A DNA stretch of 64,000 nt from Desulfomonilaceae bacterium (GCA_041662605.1 JBAZSD010000002.1:252478-316477); one strand, 5' to 3'; counted from the stretch's first letter, positions 26,222-35,859 are shown. The notes: generated from the letters alone by a model not told the origin. Numbers and translations are program-made.

Positions 26222-27457
26222 TCAGACTGACTTTAATGGAGAGGTTCTCCAACCTTCCAGATCTTTGATGATACGTTTCCCTATGGCGTATTTGTCAAAT
26301 TTACAAGGAGCGGCTCTTGAGCCGGTCTCGAGAAAATTGATTATCCTGGGTCCAAATTCCGTTTCAAGAACCTCATCTTCATCCATTATGACAATGTTGC
26401 CCGCCGGAGCGCTCCTGGCTCGCTGTTCTTGTTCTCCGGATCCATGGCTTTCTGGGATTATGACCGCTTTTACCCCAGTCAAAAGTATCTCGTTAACTGT
26501 ATTGTAACCAGCGCGGGAAACTACCAGATCAGCCTGATTGAAAAGATCCACGAGATCCAGCGTAAATCCCAGGAACCGGACTCCATGGCCGAGAGGATGG
26601 GAAAGAATTGTGGAACTCGATTCCGGATCAAGATAAGTATCCAGAACCACGACGATTTGAAATTTGGCTTTCAGGTTGAACCTGTCGATAAAATCCAGAA
26701 TACGCAGCGTAACTGCCATCGCCTTGGAATTACGGCCAAGAGATATCACTATCAGGGGCCTGTCAGGGAGTCCGAATCTTTCGAGCGCCTTTTCCCTCTC
26801 CGGAAGTTCTTCCGAAGTTCTATTTGTTATCTTTCCCAGATAATGAATCTTTTTATCAAGCTCCGGATCGCTTCCCAGGAATTCCTTGTTGATGTCAATA
26901 ACATTCCTATCTTCAAGCACATACATGAAATCGTATAGAGACCCTATGTTTATGGATTCTGAGCGATGTCTCGGATTCTGGTAAGGAATCCTAAGCAAAG
27001 GAACCCATTTCATTATGCCTCTACAAATATGGGCCACTGCAAAATCAACCGGACCGCCTTTTCTCATCCATTTTTTCATGAGCAGAGGTATAAGCTCACT
27101 CATTTGGCCGGTCATGTTGTGTTCGATTATTAGGGCGTCCGGTTGCAGGAAATCGAAACTAGCAAGTATCAGGCGTTGACGGAAATCAAAGATGTTCTCG
27201 AGTTCGAAGCCTGAAAGGTACCTGGAACACATCGGGCTGTCTTTACGATCTATGTCCAGCTTCACCGAGGGTAATTTGATTACTTCAATGCATTCCCTAA
27301 AGAAAACTTGAGGGACTGATGTCCCGGATATTACGAGGAAATCTATATCAGGGCGCCATTTTTTGATCCCGGTTATTACGGCTGAAGTCCTGAAAGCGTG
27401 GCCGACGCCTATTGAATTGTGAGTGTAGACAAGAATTCTTTTGATACGACGTTTCAT
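26222..27457 (-). CDS. MurG-like glycosyltransferase (GT28 fold)
   Basis: A 411-residue GT-B protein. The N-terminus ILVYTHNSIGVGHAFRTSAV is the glycine/histidine acceptor loop also seen in MurG-type enzymes and in predicted glycosyltransferases of this kind, and the C-terminal domain has the UDP-sugar signature ADLVVSRAGYNTVNEILLTG then KAVIIPES. Substrate is unknown; sugar transfer to a lipid or polysaccharide is inferred. It is convergent to gdhA and stands alone; the next upstream gene is the ABC transporter ATPase. Confidence 0.8.
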   Translation of the reverse strand: MKRRIKRILVYTHNSIGVGHAFRTSAVITGIKKWRPDIDFLVISGTSVPQVFFRECIEVIKLPSVKLDIDRKDSPMCSRYLSGFELENIFDFRQRLILASFDFLQPDALIIEHNMTGQMSELIPLLMKKWMRKGGPVDFAVAHICRGIMKWVPLLRIPYQNPRHRSESINIGSLYDFMYVLEDRNVIDINKEFLGSDPELDKKIHYLGKITNRTSEELPEREKALERFGLPDRPLIVISLGRNSKAMAVTLRILDFIDRFNLKAKFQIVVVLDTYLDPESSSTILSHPLGHGVRFLGFTLDLVDLFNQADLVVSRAGYNTVNEILLTGVKAVIIPESHGSGEQEQRARSAPAGNIVIMDEDEVLETEFGPRIINFLETGSRAAPCKFDKYAIGKRIIKDLEGWRTSPLKSV

Positions 27458-27527
27458 AATTAAATTGAAGACTTTATCCTAATATATTTTGTGGATTTGT
27501 ATTCAAGGCTTTAAATTGGTTCTCCGA

Positions 27528-28562
27528 TTAGATCACACAACCCAATGCATCGCAACCTCTCAAATCAAGCGATTCAGCAAAATGACACGCAGCAAAATGA
27601 CTCAAACCAATTTCCCGAAGTTGCGGTTCTTCGTCTGAACAAATTTTTTGAGCGTAAAGGCACCTTGGATGGAATGAACAACCTGAAGGTGGATTAATCG
27701 GATCAGCCGGGTCTCCTTTAAGTATTATCTTTCGACCCACCAATTCAGGTCGTGTGCTGGGGACATTGGACATTAGAGCTTCGGTATAGGGATGTCGTGG
27801 TCTATCGAAAAGAGCATTGGCGGGGGCGTATTCTACTACTCGTCCAACATACATGAGCAATATTTTCTTGCTTAAATGCCTTATGAGCCCCAGATCGTGT
27901 GAAATAAACAGGTATGCGATTCCCATTTGCCTTTGGATGTCCATGGCCAGGTTCACTATTTGGGCCTGGACAGACACATCCAGGGCTGATGTCGGTTCAT
28001 CGGCGACGAGCAGGCGGGGATAAAGGGCCAAGGCTCTGGCGAAACTTATTCGCTGCCGCTGACCTCCTGAAAAAGCGTGAGGGTATCTGTTCAGATACTG
28101 AACTTTCAAGCCAACCATTTCGACCATTTCTCTAACACGCCCTTCCAGTTCAGCCCCTTTCGCTACATTGTTTACAACCAGCGGTTCGCCGAGAATTTCC
28201 CGGACTGTCATCCTTGGATTGAGAGATGCGAAGGGATCTTGAAAAACCATCTGGACGAACGGACGATATGGCTTCATTTGATTTGGGGTCAAAGACGCGA
28301 GATCCACTCTTGGAGACCCGTTCGGGGGTTGAAACCAGATCTCGCCTCCAGTAGGCCGATAAGCTCCCATGATCATTCGCCCTACTGTGGTTTTTCCACA
28401 TCCGGATTCTCCAACCAGACCAAGAGTTTCACCCGGATCTACCGTGAAGCTTACTCCATCAACAGCTTTGACGTGCCCTGCTATTTTTCGAAACACTCCT
28501 TTATGGATAGGAAAGTGTTTCTTCAGATTCTTGACTTCCAGTAAAGGCCCAGTTTCAGTCAA
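27528..28562 (-). CDS. oppF: Peptide/nickel-type ABC transporter ATP-binding protein (OppF/DppF)
   Basis: Energises substrate import across the inner membrane. Walker A is GESGCGKTT (about residue 52), ABC signature FSGGQRQRI, Walker B LLVADEPTSALD and switch His in LFISHDLG. The C-terminal oligopeptide-transporter domain has the cysteine cluster CSFHPRCLYAQKIC, a [4Fe-4S]-type feature of this subfamily. The 344-residue protein is the second ATPase of the cassette and lies nine bases after oppD. Substrate could be peptides, nickel or another small compound. Confidence 0.92.
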   Translation of the reverse strand: MTETGPLLEVKNLKKHFPIHKGVFRKIAGHVKAVDGVSFTVDPGETLGLVGESGCGKTTVGRMIMGAYRPTGGEIWFQPPNGSPRVDLASLTPNQMKPYRPFVQMVFQDPFASLNPRMTVREILGEPLVVNNVAKGAELEGRVREMVEMVGLKVQYLNRYPHAFSGGQRQRISFARALALYPRLLVADEPTSALDVSVQAQIVNLAMDIQRQMGIAYLFISHDLGLIRHLSKKILLMYVGRVVEYAPANALFDRPRHPYTEALMSNVPSTRPELVGRKIILKGDPADPINPPSGCSFHPRCLYAQKICSDEEPQLREIGLSHFAACHFAESLDLRGCDALGCVI

Positions 28563-28571
28563 ACAAACACC

Positions 28572-29585
28572 TCACATGTTGAGACACATTCGTGGGCAAG
28601 CGACAAAGTGCCTATCTCCTACCTGGTTCAAGTCATAAGGATTGTCACGACACACCGTTGATCCACCACACTCCTGACATCGGCCCCAAAACGGACAGCC
28701 GATAATTGTGGACATCGGGTCGGGCAAAGATCCCTCTATTGTGGCCAGTTCAGTTCCTACCGGTGTATCAATTCCCGGCACTGACCTAAGAAGCGCTTTT
28801 GTATATGGATGAAGCGGGTCCTTGAAAATAACATCTACCGGCGCCTGTTCCATGACCCTGCCGGCATAAACGATCAGCACATCATCACTAATATCGGCTA
28901 TAACCCCAAGATTGTGTGAGATGAACAGGATAGCCATACCAAATTCTTCCTGCAGGTCTTTCAAGAGGGCCAGAATCTGGGCCTGAATGGTCACGTCCAA
29001 GGCGGTGGTGGGCTCATCCGCTATGAGTATACGAGGATTGCACATCAAAGCCATGGCAATCATCGCCCGTTGTCTCATACCTCCGGATAACTGATGGGGG
29101 TAAGCGTCGATCCGCTTTTCAGGCTGTGGAATACCCACCCTACTCAGCATTTCTACGGCCCTGTTACGGGCTTCATGGTGAGATACATCCTCGTGCAGCG
29201 TCAAAGCTTCCATGATTTGAGAACCAACAGTGTGCACTGGGCTGAAAGAATTCATGGGCTCCTGAAAAATCATTGTAATGTCTTTTCCACGTATACTTCG
29301 AGCCGCGGAGCCTCCTGGATTAAGCGTCACAAGATCCAGCCTGTTTTCCTGTCCATCCCCTCCATTCAGATCCAGCCAGATTTTCCCATTTACAATGCGA
29401 CCCGGAGCAGGAACAATCCGCAAAATTGAAAGGCCTATAACACTTTTCCCACTACCTGACTCCCCCACTATTCCAAGCGTTTTTCGCGGCCCCAGAGAGA
29501 AACTAACGCCATCTACCGCTCGGGCCACACCCTCGTCGAGGAAAAAATGAACACCCAGGTTCTCTACTTCCAAGATCGGTCCCAT
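28572..29585 (-). CDS. oppD: Peptide/nickel-type ABC transporter ATP-binding protein (OppD/DppD)
   Basis: The first ATPase of the importer, 337 residues. Walker A GESGSGKSV, signature LSGGMRQRAMIAMAL, Walker B ILIADEPTTALD, switch LFISHNLG, and the C-terminal Cys-rich CPFWGRCQECGGSTVC. It begins 7 bases after oppC. With OppF it forms the heterodimer under the permeases. Confidence 0.92.
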   Translation of the reverse strand: MGPILEVENLGVHFFLDEGVARAVDGVSFSLGPRKTLGIVGESGSGKSVIGLSILRIVPAPGRIVNGKIWLDLNGGDGQENRLDLVTLNPGGSAARSIRGKDITMIFQEPMNSFSPVHTVGSQIMEALTLHEDVSHHEARNRAVEMLSRVGIPQPEKRIDAYPHQLSGGMRQRAMIAMALMCNPRILIADEPTTALDVTIQAQILALLKDLQEEFGMAILFISHNLGVIADISDDVLIVYAGRVMEQAPVDVIFKDPLHPYTKALLRSVPGIDTPVGTELATIEGSLPDPMSTIIGCPFWGRCQECGGSTVCRDNPYDLNQVGDRHFVACPRMCLNM

Positions 29586-29591
29586 TAAAAA

Positions 29592-30704
29592 TTACCTCGA
29601 ATACGGATCAACAGCGTCACGCAGGCCATCTCCAACAAAGTTGAATGAAAGCACGATGATTATCACGAAAAGGACTGGTATCAACAACCAGGGATACAGG
29701 GCCACTGTAGTGACATTCTGAGCCTCTTTAAGCAGCACCCCGAGACTGGTGATCGGGGGTCTGAGTCCGATCCCAAGGAAGGACAGCGCTGTTTCCGCCA
29801 GTATCATCCCGGGAATGGCCAGTGTCACGGAAACAATGATATGGCTCGTAAATGAAGGGAGCAGATGTTTGAAAATTATCCTGGCGTCTGAAGCCCCGAT
29901 GAATTTGGCGGCCAAAACGAATTCTTCTTCTCTCAAAGCCATGAGTTTCCCTCGTACCATTCGGGCCAGGTCAGTCCAACCGACGAGCGAAAGTATAATG
30001 GTTATGGCGAAGTAGACTTTGAGAGCAGGCCAATGTGGCGGCATTGAGGCGGACAGCCCCATCCATAGAGGTATGCTTGGGAAACAGCGGATTACCTCTA
30101 TAATTCTCTGTATTATTCCGTCCGACCAGCCCCCGAAGTATCCTGACACGCCTCCGAGGGTCACTCCCAGGAAAAGGCTGAACATAACGCCTATCATGCC
30201 TATTGACAGTGAAATCCTGGTTCCGTAAAGGCAACGAGAAAAGACATCTCTACCCATTCTGTCGGCGCCGAACAAAAATAGCGTCCCCGGGTGGTCTACC
30301 CCAAACAAATGTCTGTCCCACTCCCATTCACCCCAGAAATGGTAGGGGTCACCTTTCACCAAAAATTTTATCGGGAAGTGAGTGCCTGGAACATCTCTTA
30401 CGTACGCCTGGTTCTTGACCATATCCAGTTCGAGATACGATTGTCGCACAAACGGCCAACATAAGGAGCCGTTTTCCTCGAATAGATGAACTTTCGTCAT
30501 GGGAGCGTAGATGGCTTCTAAATGTCTTGTGTCCTTGTTATACGGCGCCAGAAACTCACAGAAAAATGCTGTGAAATACATGCCGCAGATCGAGACCAGT
30601 CCTATCATGGCAAGTGTGTGTTTCTTGTAACGCCACCAGATAAGTTGTCTTGCCGAAGCGTTGAGATACTTTTGCTGCCTCGCGCTTATAGGATCCTGTT
30701 TCAT
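29592..30704 (-). CDS. oppC: ABC transporter permease (OppC/DppC type)
   Basis: Inner-membrane channel subunit of about 370 residues, with an N-terminal OppC leader (RRYKKHTLAMIGLVSICGMY region), a periplasmic insertion containing the HLFGVDHPGTLFLFGADRMGRD segment typical of the family, and five further membrane spans. The EAA loop reads REEEFVLAAKFIGASDARII. ATG at 30704 overlaps the oppB stop (ATGA) and has GAGGG upstream, so it is preferred to the ATG at 30746 inside oppB. Confidence 0.91.
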   Translation of the reverse strand: MKQDPISARQQKYLNASARQLIWWRYKKHTLAMIGLVSICGMYFTAFFCEFLAPYNKDTRHLEAIYAPMTKVHLFEENGSLCWPFVRQSYLELDMVKNQAYVRDVPGTHFPIKFLVKGDPYHFWGEWEWDRHLFGVDHPGTLFLFGADRMGRDVFSRCLYGTRISLSIGMIGVMFSLFLGVTLGGVSGYFGGWSDGIIQRIIEVIRCFPSIPLWMGLSASMPPHWPALKVYFAITIILSLVGWTDLARMVRGKLMALREEEFVLAAKFIGASDARIIFKHLLPSFTSHIIVSVTLAIPGMILAETALSFLGIGLRPPITSLGVLLKEAQNVTTVALYPWLLIPVLFVIIIVLSFNFVGDGLRDAVDPYSR

Positions 30705-31699
30705 AGTCCCTCGCGCGCTCCGAACCGTATTCTGGGATCCACCCATGCCAGGAGGATGTCCGAAATCAGCGTCCCCACGACCGTTAGACTGCTCAACATC
30801 ATTATAAATGTCCCCGCCAACTGCATGTCCTGACTCATTAGAGCGCTCAAGAGAAGTGGGCCCGTGGTCGGCAAATTCAACACCACCGCTGTAATGGCGA
30901 TGCCTGATACCAGTTCAGGAATTGTCCAGCCGATTGTGCTTACCAACGGGTTAATGGCGACCCGAACAGGGTATTTGAGAATCAGACGAATCTCTGAAAG
31001 ACCCTTGGCGCGAGCCGTAACCACATATGGTTTCCTTAACTCATCAAGGAGGTTTCCGCGAATTATCCTGATGAACTTGGCGGTATGCGCCAACCCGACT
31101 ATGACTACCGGAACCCAGAGATGCTTCAACAAGTCCAGAAATTTTGCTACGCCCCATGGGGCCTCAGCGTAATCCGGAGAAAACAGTCCCCCTATGCTTA
31201 ACCCCAGATAGGCGTAAGAAACCCACAGGAGAACGAGAGCCAATAGAAAATTGGGGGTCGCCAGCCCGATAAAACCAAAGACAGTAAGAGCGTAATCCAG
31301 CCACGAATATTGACGAACAGCGGAATAAATTCCTATTGGAACGGACACGGCCCAGGTAAACAAAAGTGTGCACGTAGATATGATTATTGTTAGACTGAGC
31401 CTTTCACCAATTAACTCAGAGACTGGTTTGTTCCATTCGTAAGAGTGTCCAAAATCGCCGTGAATAAAGTTCCAGGCCCATTTGAAATATTGCATGTACA
31501 TTGGCTGATCCAGGCCAAAGCGGGTTTTCAAAGACTCCAGTTCGGCCTGGTCCACAGTTTCGCCACTGGCGCTTAATTGCGACACATAGGTCGTAAGAAA
31601 ATCGCCAGGGGGCAACTGGATTATCACAAACGAAATTATTGATATTGCGATCAGGGTAGGAATCATCATAAGGATGCGCCGAATTATGTATGCAAACAC
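30701..31699 (-). CDS. oppB: ABC transporter permease (OppB/DppB type)
   Basis: The 332-residue first permease starts MFAYIIRRILMMIPTLIAIS, the normal OppB opening, has six membrane spans, and an EAA loop LRKPYVVTARAKGLSEIRLI. It lies about 70 bases downstream of the binding-protein gene and overlaps oppC by four bases. Confidence 0.92.
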   Translation of the reverse strand: MFAYIIRRILMMIPTLIAISIISFVIIQLPPGDFLTTYVSQLSASGETVDQAELESLKTRFGLDQPMYMQYFKWAWNFIHGDFGHSYEWNKPVSELIGERLSLTIIISTCTLLFTWAVSVPIGIYSAVRQYSWLDYALTVFGFIGLATPNFLLALVLLWVSYAYLGLSIGGLFSPDYAEAPWGVAKFLDLLKHLWVPVVIVGLAHTAKFIRIIRGNLLDELRKPYVVTARAKGLSEIRLILKYPVRVAINPLVSTIGWTIPELVSGIAITAVVLNLPTTGPLLLSALMSQDMQLAGTFIMMLSSLTVVGTLISDILLAWVDPRIRFGAREGL

Positions 31700-31768
31700 A
31701 ATATTTCCCCTTTGTCATCTTTTCCCAACGTCTCAGCGCAAGCTCCAGAGGCTGTATCAATCATTACT

Positions 31769-33697
31769 TTATCGAGCGCCGGACTTCTTCAGTTCAAAGG
31801 AAAACTGTTCCGGATGAATCGGCCCCGGATTTGGATATATCCAGCTTTGCAGATCTCTCTTAGGCAAATTGAACATTCTTTTTGAAACCACATAATAATC
31901 CTGCGGATCCTGAACAAGACCGATAACCCACAGATTTTTTTCGTCGGCTGCTATTATCTTTTCGAACAATTCTTTTTGCTTATCTTTAGAAACGGTCCTG
32001 AGAATTTCATCATATATGCCTGCAAGTTCTTTTATATCTTCAGGAGGGGCTTCACCCTTGGCTCCGTCACTTTGAAACCACTGGCCGTACAAGGGAGCGT
32101 TGAGACTTTCCGAACTGTATGGAAAGTACCATCTGGGGTCAAGCAGACATTCCAGTCCACCATCTCCAGGCCATAGAGCAATGTCGTGAACAGCGTTTTG
32201 TGTTCGCTGTCTGAATAATTCCATGGTCTCAGCCTTGACTTCGGTGTCGATTCCAACCTGCTTGAGATTGGACGCTACTATTTCGGCGCTATCCACCCAG
32301 CCCGGCATTGTGGTGACAACGTCCAGGGAAATTTGCAGAGGTAGGCCGTCAGGTCGGGTTCGCTTTCCTGCTCTATTTTTCTTGAGTCCCATTTCATCCA
32401 ATAGCTCGTTGGCCTTGTCAGGATTAAAATCCAGATAAGCGTTCTCATAAGACACATTATAGAATTCTGACTCCTTCAAGGGCGCTGCTTGCCTCGGAAT
32501 CCCCTTTCCCCTACAGACGATTTTATTGATTTCTGTTCGATTGACGGCGTGAGAAACCGCTATTCTGAATCTCCTGTCAGAAAAAACGCTTCTCATGACA
32601 GGGTCCTTATGATTAATATTCGGAGCCAACAAAATACCGACCGACGCTGACAGCGTCTTCGGGACAAGTCTGAAATTGCCGTTACCTACGCTGGCAAGCA
32701 ACAGAACCGTGTTCTGCATGCTTCCGAGATGGCGTCCCTGCATGTCGATCTCACCCGCTATCGCTTTGAGCACGATCGTTTTGGCTTCAGCCACCAAATC
32801 GTTAGCTACCTTGTCTATGTATGGCAATTGATTCCCATCAGGATCCACTTTCCAGTAATATGGGTTTCTTTCCATCACAAACCTTTTGGCGGGAGCGGGA
32901 ATTTTTGTGATCCACGCACACAGGGAAGGGTATTTCTTGCTTACGAACATTGCGTGCCTGAGGTTCGAGACATCGTGAAAAAGCTTGACCCAACTGCTTT
33001 CACGTCGTTCTTTTATCAATTGATTAAGCTTCTCGGGGTCGGCGTATTTCTTGTGAAAGTTTCTCAGGTAGTGTTTCGGCTTGGTTACAAGCTCCATGGC
33101 GTACGGACAGGCCAGTTCCTGCAAAAAGACGCTGTACGGCTTAGGAAATTCTATACTGAAGGTATAGTCGTCTATTTTGGTGACTTTCGGAGCGCTTCCG
33201 TCGGGCGACAGCCATGTGGGAATTGAGGACGTCAGTTCTTTGTTAAACAGAATGTCTTCAAAATAGAAGAGGATATCGTCGGCTGTGAAAGGTTCTCCAT
33301 CGGACCATTTAACTCCCTTCACAAGATAAAATGTATAGAGTTTGCCCTGTTCGTCTACTTCCCACTTTTCGGCCAAATTCGGAGCGACTTTGAATTCAGG
33401 GTTCCACCTGACTAGCGGTTCATACAAAATTCTACGAACGCCGACCAGATCCGAAAGACCAGTGTAAGCGCGGCGCCATACTCCCCCGTAATGACCTATC
33501 CTATCAAAGGGACTCACCACTACGGGTTCAGGAGGAAGTCGTTTCTCAATCGGCGGCAGAGTTCCGGTTTTTACTTCCTTCGAAAGACCGGGAGCCTCAT
33601 TGAAAGCTCCTGCGCTTGAAACAAATACCCAGAAAAAACCGAATAAAATGAAGGGCAGTATTCCGGTCAAATTCTTTCGGAAAAACCACTCCGGCAT
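31769..33697 (-). CDS. Periplasmic solute-binding protein, family 5 (ABC importer)
   Basis: First gene of the importer operon, behind a strong AAGGAGG. Residues 1-31 are a signal peptide (ending SSAGA). The 642-residue mature protein has the family-5 core, including LAEKWEVDEQGKLYTFYL, VKWSDGEPFTADDILFYFE and FRIAVSHAVNRTEIN. It is longer than the average of about 540, with insertions around residues 240-300. The precise ligand is unknown: peptides, sugars and nickel chelates are all used by this family. Presence of hyp genes nearby makes nickel a possibility worth testing, but nothing in the sequence proves it. Confidence 0.88.
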   Translation of the reverse strand: MPEWFFRKNLTGILPFILFGFFWVFVSSAGAFNEAPGLSKEVKTGTLPPIEKRLPPEPVVVSPFDRIGHYGGVWRRAYTGLSDLVGVRRILYEPLVRWNPEFKVAPNLAEKWEVDEQGKLYTFYLVKGVKWSDGEPFTADDILFYFEDILFNKELTSSIPTWLSPDGSAPKVTKIDDYTFSIEFPKPYSVFLQELACPYAMELVTKPKHYLRNFHKKYADPEKLNQLIKERRESSWVKLFHDVSNLRHAMFVSKKYPSLCAWITKIPAPAKRFVMERNPYYWKVDPDGNQLPYIDKVANDLVAEAKTIVLKAIAGEIDMQGRHLGSMQNTVLLLASVGNGNFRLVPKTLSASVGILLAPNINHKDPVMRSVFSDRRFRIAVSHAVNRTEINKIVCRGKGIPRQAAPLKESEFYNVSYENAYLDFNPDKANELLDEMGLKKNRAGKRTRPDGLPLQISLDVVTTMPGWVDSAEIVASNLKQVGIDTEVKAETMELFRQRTQNAVHDIALWPGDGGLECLLDPRWYFPYSSESLNAPLYGQWFQSDGAKGEAPPEDIKELAGIYDEILRTVSKDKQKELFEKIIAADEKNLWVIGLVQDPQDYYVVSKRMFNLPKRDLQSWIYPNPGPIHPEQFSFELKKSGAR

Positions 33698-33751
33698 AAA
33701 CCGTCCTCCTTATCTTCCAGGCTCAGAAAATATTACTGTGGCGCCTTATCC

Positions 33752-34234
33752 CTAGAAGGGAATGTCATCCTCCGGAGCGGAAGGATAATAACCTGATTTG
33801 TCATCTGTCTTCTGCTTTGCGCCTCCGCCGGACGTTGGGCCGGCGGATGAATGGCTTTTCCTGCCCGCGTCTTCGGATGTCCTGGAGGGTCCAGGAGCGT
33901 TACCTCCAAGCAAGATTATGTCATTGGCCACAATTTCGACGGTGACTCGTTTTTTGCCGTCCTGGTCTTCCCATTCTCTGCTCTGTATGCGTCCCTCGAC
34001 ATATACCTGTTTGCCCTTGCTCAGGAATTCCCCACAGATTTCTCCGAGGCGTCCCCAAGCGACTATTCTATGCCACTCTGTTTTCTCCTGGTCGTTTCCT
34101 TCTTGATCTTTCCATCTTTGGGAAGTGGCGAGCGAAAAAGTCGCGACCGCTCTTCCCGCCCCGGTGTATCTAACCTCAGGGTCCTTACCAACATTTCCCA
34201 GAAGAAGAGCTTTGTTTAGAGACCTCTGGGCCAT
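33752..34234 (-). CDS. ssb: Single-stranded DNA-binding protein
   Basis: Binds ssDNA as a tetramer and recruits repair proteins through its tail. The 160-residue protein has the OB fold from LNKALLLGNVGKDPEVRYT to about residue 108 (WHRIVAWGRLGEICGEFLSKG), a Gly/Ser/Pro-rich linker and the acidic tip EDDIPF, the conserved interaction peptide. It is divergent from the serine acetyltransferase gene. Confidence 0.96.
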   Translation of the reverse strand: MAQRSLNKALLLGNVGKDPEVRYTGAGRAVATFSLATSQRWKDQEGNDQEKTEWHRIVAWGRLGEICGEFLSKGKQVYVEGRIQSREWEDQDGKKRVTVEIVANDIILLGGNAPGPSRTSEDAGRKSHSSAGPTSGGGAKQKTDDKSGYYPSAPEDDIPF

Positions 34235-34357
34235 AATCGTCTCCTCCCTGTTTGTAATTAAAGGTACAGGAAAAAATTTGCCGAATGCTCTCCAGAAAGG
34301 TTATCCTCTATGAAATTAAGTATACTTGTCAAGTTTAAAGGCTTAATAAAGCTCCAC

Positions 34358-34373
34358 AAGGAGGAGCGAACTG
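34358..34373 (+). promoter_or_regulatory. Strong ribosome site in front of a CTG start
   Basis: AAGGAGGAG (34358-34366) lies with 4-6 bases spacing before an in-frame CTG at 34371. The nearest standard start in the same frame is TTG at 34398, about 35 bases from this site and inside the first helix of the HTH domain. The position therefore points to initiation at CTG, which is rare in bacteria. Confidence 0.6.
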
Positions 34374-35717
34374 ACTATCAGGCGCCGAATCATTGATTTG
34401 CTGCGACAGGGACCTATAACGGCCAAGGACATTTCTCGGTTTTTGGGGATTCCGGAGAAAGAGGTGTATCTTCATCTACCTCATATCGAGAAATCATTGC
34501 ATACCGGCCGAAGTGTGATAGGCGATCCGGCGCGCTGCCTGGACTGCGGATTCATTTTCAAGAAAAGAGACAGGCATACAACCCCGGGTCGATGCCCCGT
34601 GTGCCGTTCGGAAGCCATACAGCCTCCAGTATATTGTTATCCTGAAAAGCTTTCCAGGAAAAATCATCGCATACCTGAACCTGCAAACAAAAACTCAACT
34701 TCTACCCACCCCACTTCAGAAAGGCAGTTTAATATGTCCGGCGCCATTTTTAACAAGGAAGATAGCGACAACATTTGTGAATTCGAGGAGGATCATTTGA
34801 TCCCCGAGCAGGAAAAGCGAATTCGAAACGTAATCGAGGCCATGGTGAGGTCATGCAGTGATGACAAGACAGTAGATCACGTGGGCGCCGCGCTAATCCC
34901 TTCCAAGGACGAGATCATTCGCATCCTGGGAATTCTTCAGGATGTGCTGTTTCCGGGCTTTTTCGGAAGACAAGAGCTAAGCGCTTCGACTCTCGAATAC
35001 CATCTCGGCTATGAATTGACGGAACTTTATGAGGCTTTGTCCGCCCAATTATCCAGGAGCATCAGACACGAGTGTCGGAGGACTGACAGTCTTTGCGTAA
35101 AATGCATTCAGAAAGGGCGAGAAGAGGCTGTGCTGTTCATGGAAAAACTTCCAGACTTGAGATGGGCTCTATCTCTTGATGTAAAAGCTCATTTTGATGG
35201 AGATCCGGCCGCCAAGAGCCTTGATGAAATTGTTTTTTCCTATCCAGGTTTGTACGCTATCTTTGTTTACAGGGTGGCTCATGAATTGTTTCTCAGAAAT
35301 ATCCCCCTGATGCCCAGAATCATGACGGAACACGCTCACTCATTAACGGGTATAGATATTAATCCTGGAGCCACAATAGGGAAGGAATTCTTTATTGACC
35401 ACGGTACCGGTGTAGTCATTGGAGAAACTACCTACATAGGAGACCGTGTCCGAATCTACCAGGGGGTAACCCTCGGCGCATTGTCCGTTCCCAGAGGTTC
35501 TGAGGGAGGAAACGCGTTAAGAGGTCGCAAACGGCACCCTACTATAGAAGATGATGTGACGATATACGCTCAGGCGACCATATTGGGAGGAGATACTGTA
35601 ATTGGCGCTCGGTCTGTTATAGGCGGAAATGTCTGGCTTACGTCTTCCGCCCCTCCGGACACCACGGTCCTGATAGAGCCGCCCACTCATGTTTTTAAGG
35701 CTGACAGAGATAAATGA
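34371..35717 (+). CDS. Serine O-acetyltransferase fused to HTH/zinc-ribbon domain
   Basis: About 448 residues. Residues 1-90 are a winged-helix domain (TIRRRIIDLLRQGPITAKD) followed by a zinc ribbon with CLDCGFIF and CPVC, matching a family of predicted HTH-zinc-ribbon regulators. After a low-complexity linker of about 30 residues comes a complete EpsC/CysE-type enzyme with left-handed beta helix: HEAHSLTGIDINPGATIG-like core, FFIDHGTGVVIGE, and GVTLGALS. It acetylates serine for cysteine synthesis. An ATG at 34734 (MSGAIFNKE) preceded by AAAGG could give a separate enzyme. The fusion could link cysteine synthesis with DNA or RNA binding, but that is inference. Confidence 0.85.
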   Translation: MTIRRRIIDLLRQGPITAKDISRFLGIPEKEVYLHLPHIEKSLHTGRSVIGDPARCLDCGFIFKKRDRHTTPGRCPVCRSEAIQPPVYCYPEKLSRKNHRIPEPANKNSTSTHPTSERQFNMSGAIFNKEDSDNICEFEEDHLIPEQEKRIRNVIEAMVRSCSDDKTVDHVGAALIPSKDEIIRILGILQDVLFPGFFGRQELSASTLEYHLGYELTELYEALSAQLSRSIRHECRRTDSLCVKCIQKGREEAVLFMEKLPDLRWALSLDVKAHFDGDPAAKSLDEIVFSYPGLYAIFVYRVAHELFLRNIPLMPRIMTEHAHSLTGIDINPGATIGKEFFIDHGTGVVIGETTYIGDRVRIYQGVTLGALSVPRGSEGGNALRGRKRHPTIEDDVTIYAQATILGGDTVIGARSVIGGNVWLTSSAPPDTTVLIEPPTHVFKADRDK

Positions 35718-35768
35718 GCGAGTCCTGCTTTTGCCTCAGAGGCATTAGTTAGAAAATGTTTTCGAGTA

Positions 35769-35797
35769 TTGATGACCAATGATGTTTTTGTTAGAAT
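35769..35797 (+). promoter_or_regulatory. Sigma70-like promoter for ilvC
   Basis: TTGATG (35769-35774), a 17-base spacer and TAGAAT (35792-35797) give a good match, about 60 bases upstream of the ilvC TTG start. The -10 box lies inside the first copy of a tandem repeat, so a protein bound to the repeat would affect initiation. Confidence 0.6.
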
Positions 35798-35818
35798 GAA
35801 TAAGCTAGAATGAATAAG
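35792..35818 (+). repeat. 13-bp tandem repeat at the ilvC promoter
   Basis: TAGAATGAATAAG occurs twice (35792-35804 and 35806-35818) separated by a single C, a period of 14 bases. It covers the -10 box and transcription start region of ilvC and may be a regulator site or simply two overlapping -10-like boxes. Confidence 0.8.
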
Positions 35819-35859
35819 TTAAGTTTGAATTAGATTATTTAGTATAATGGAGAAGAGCT

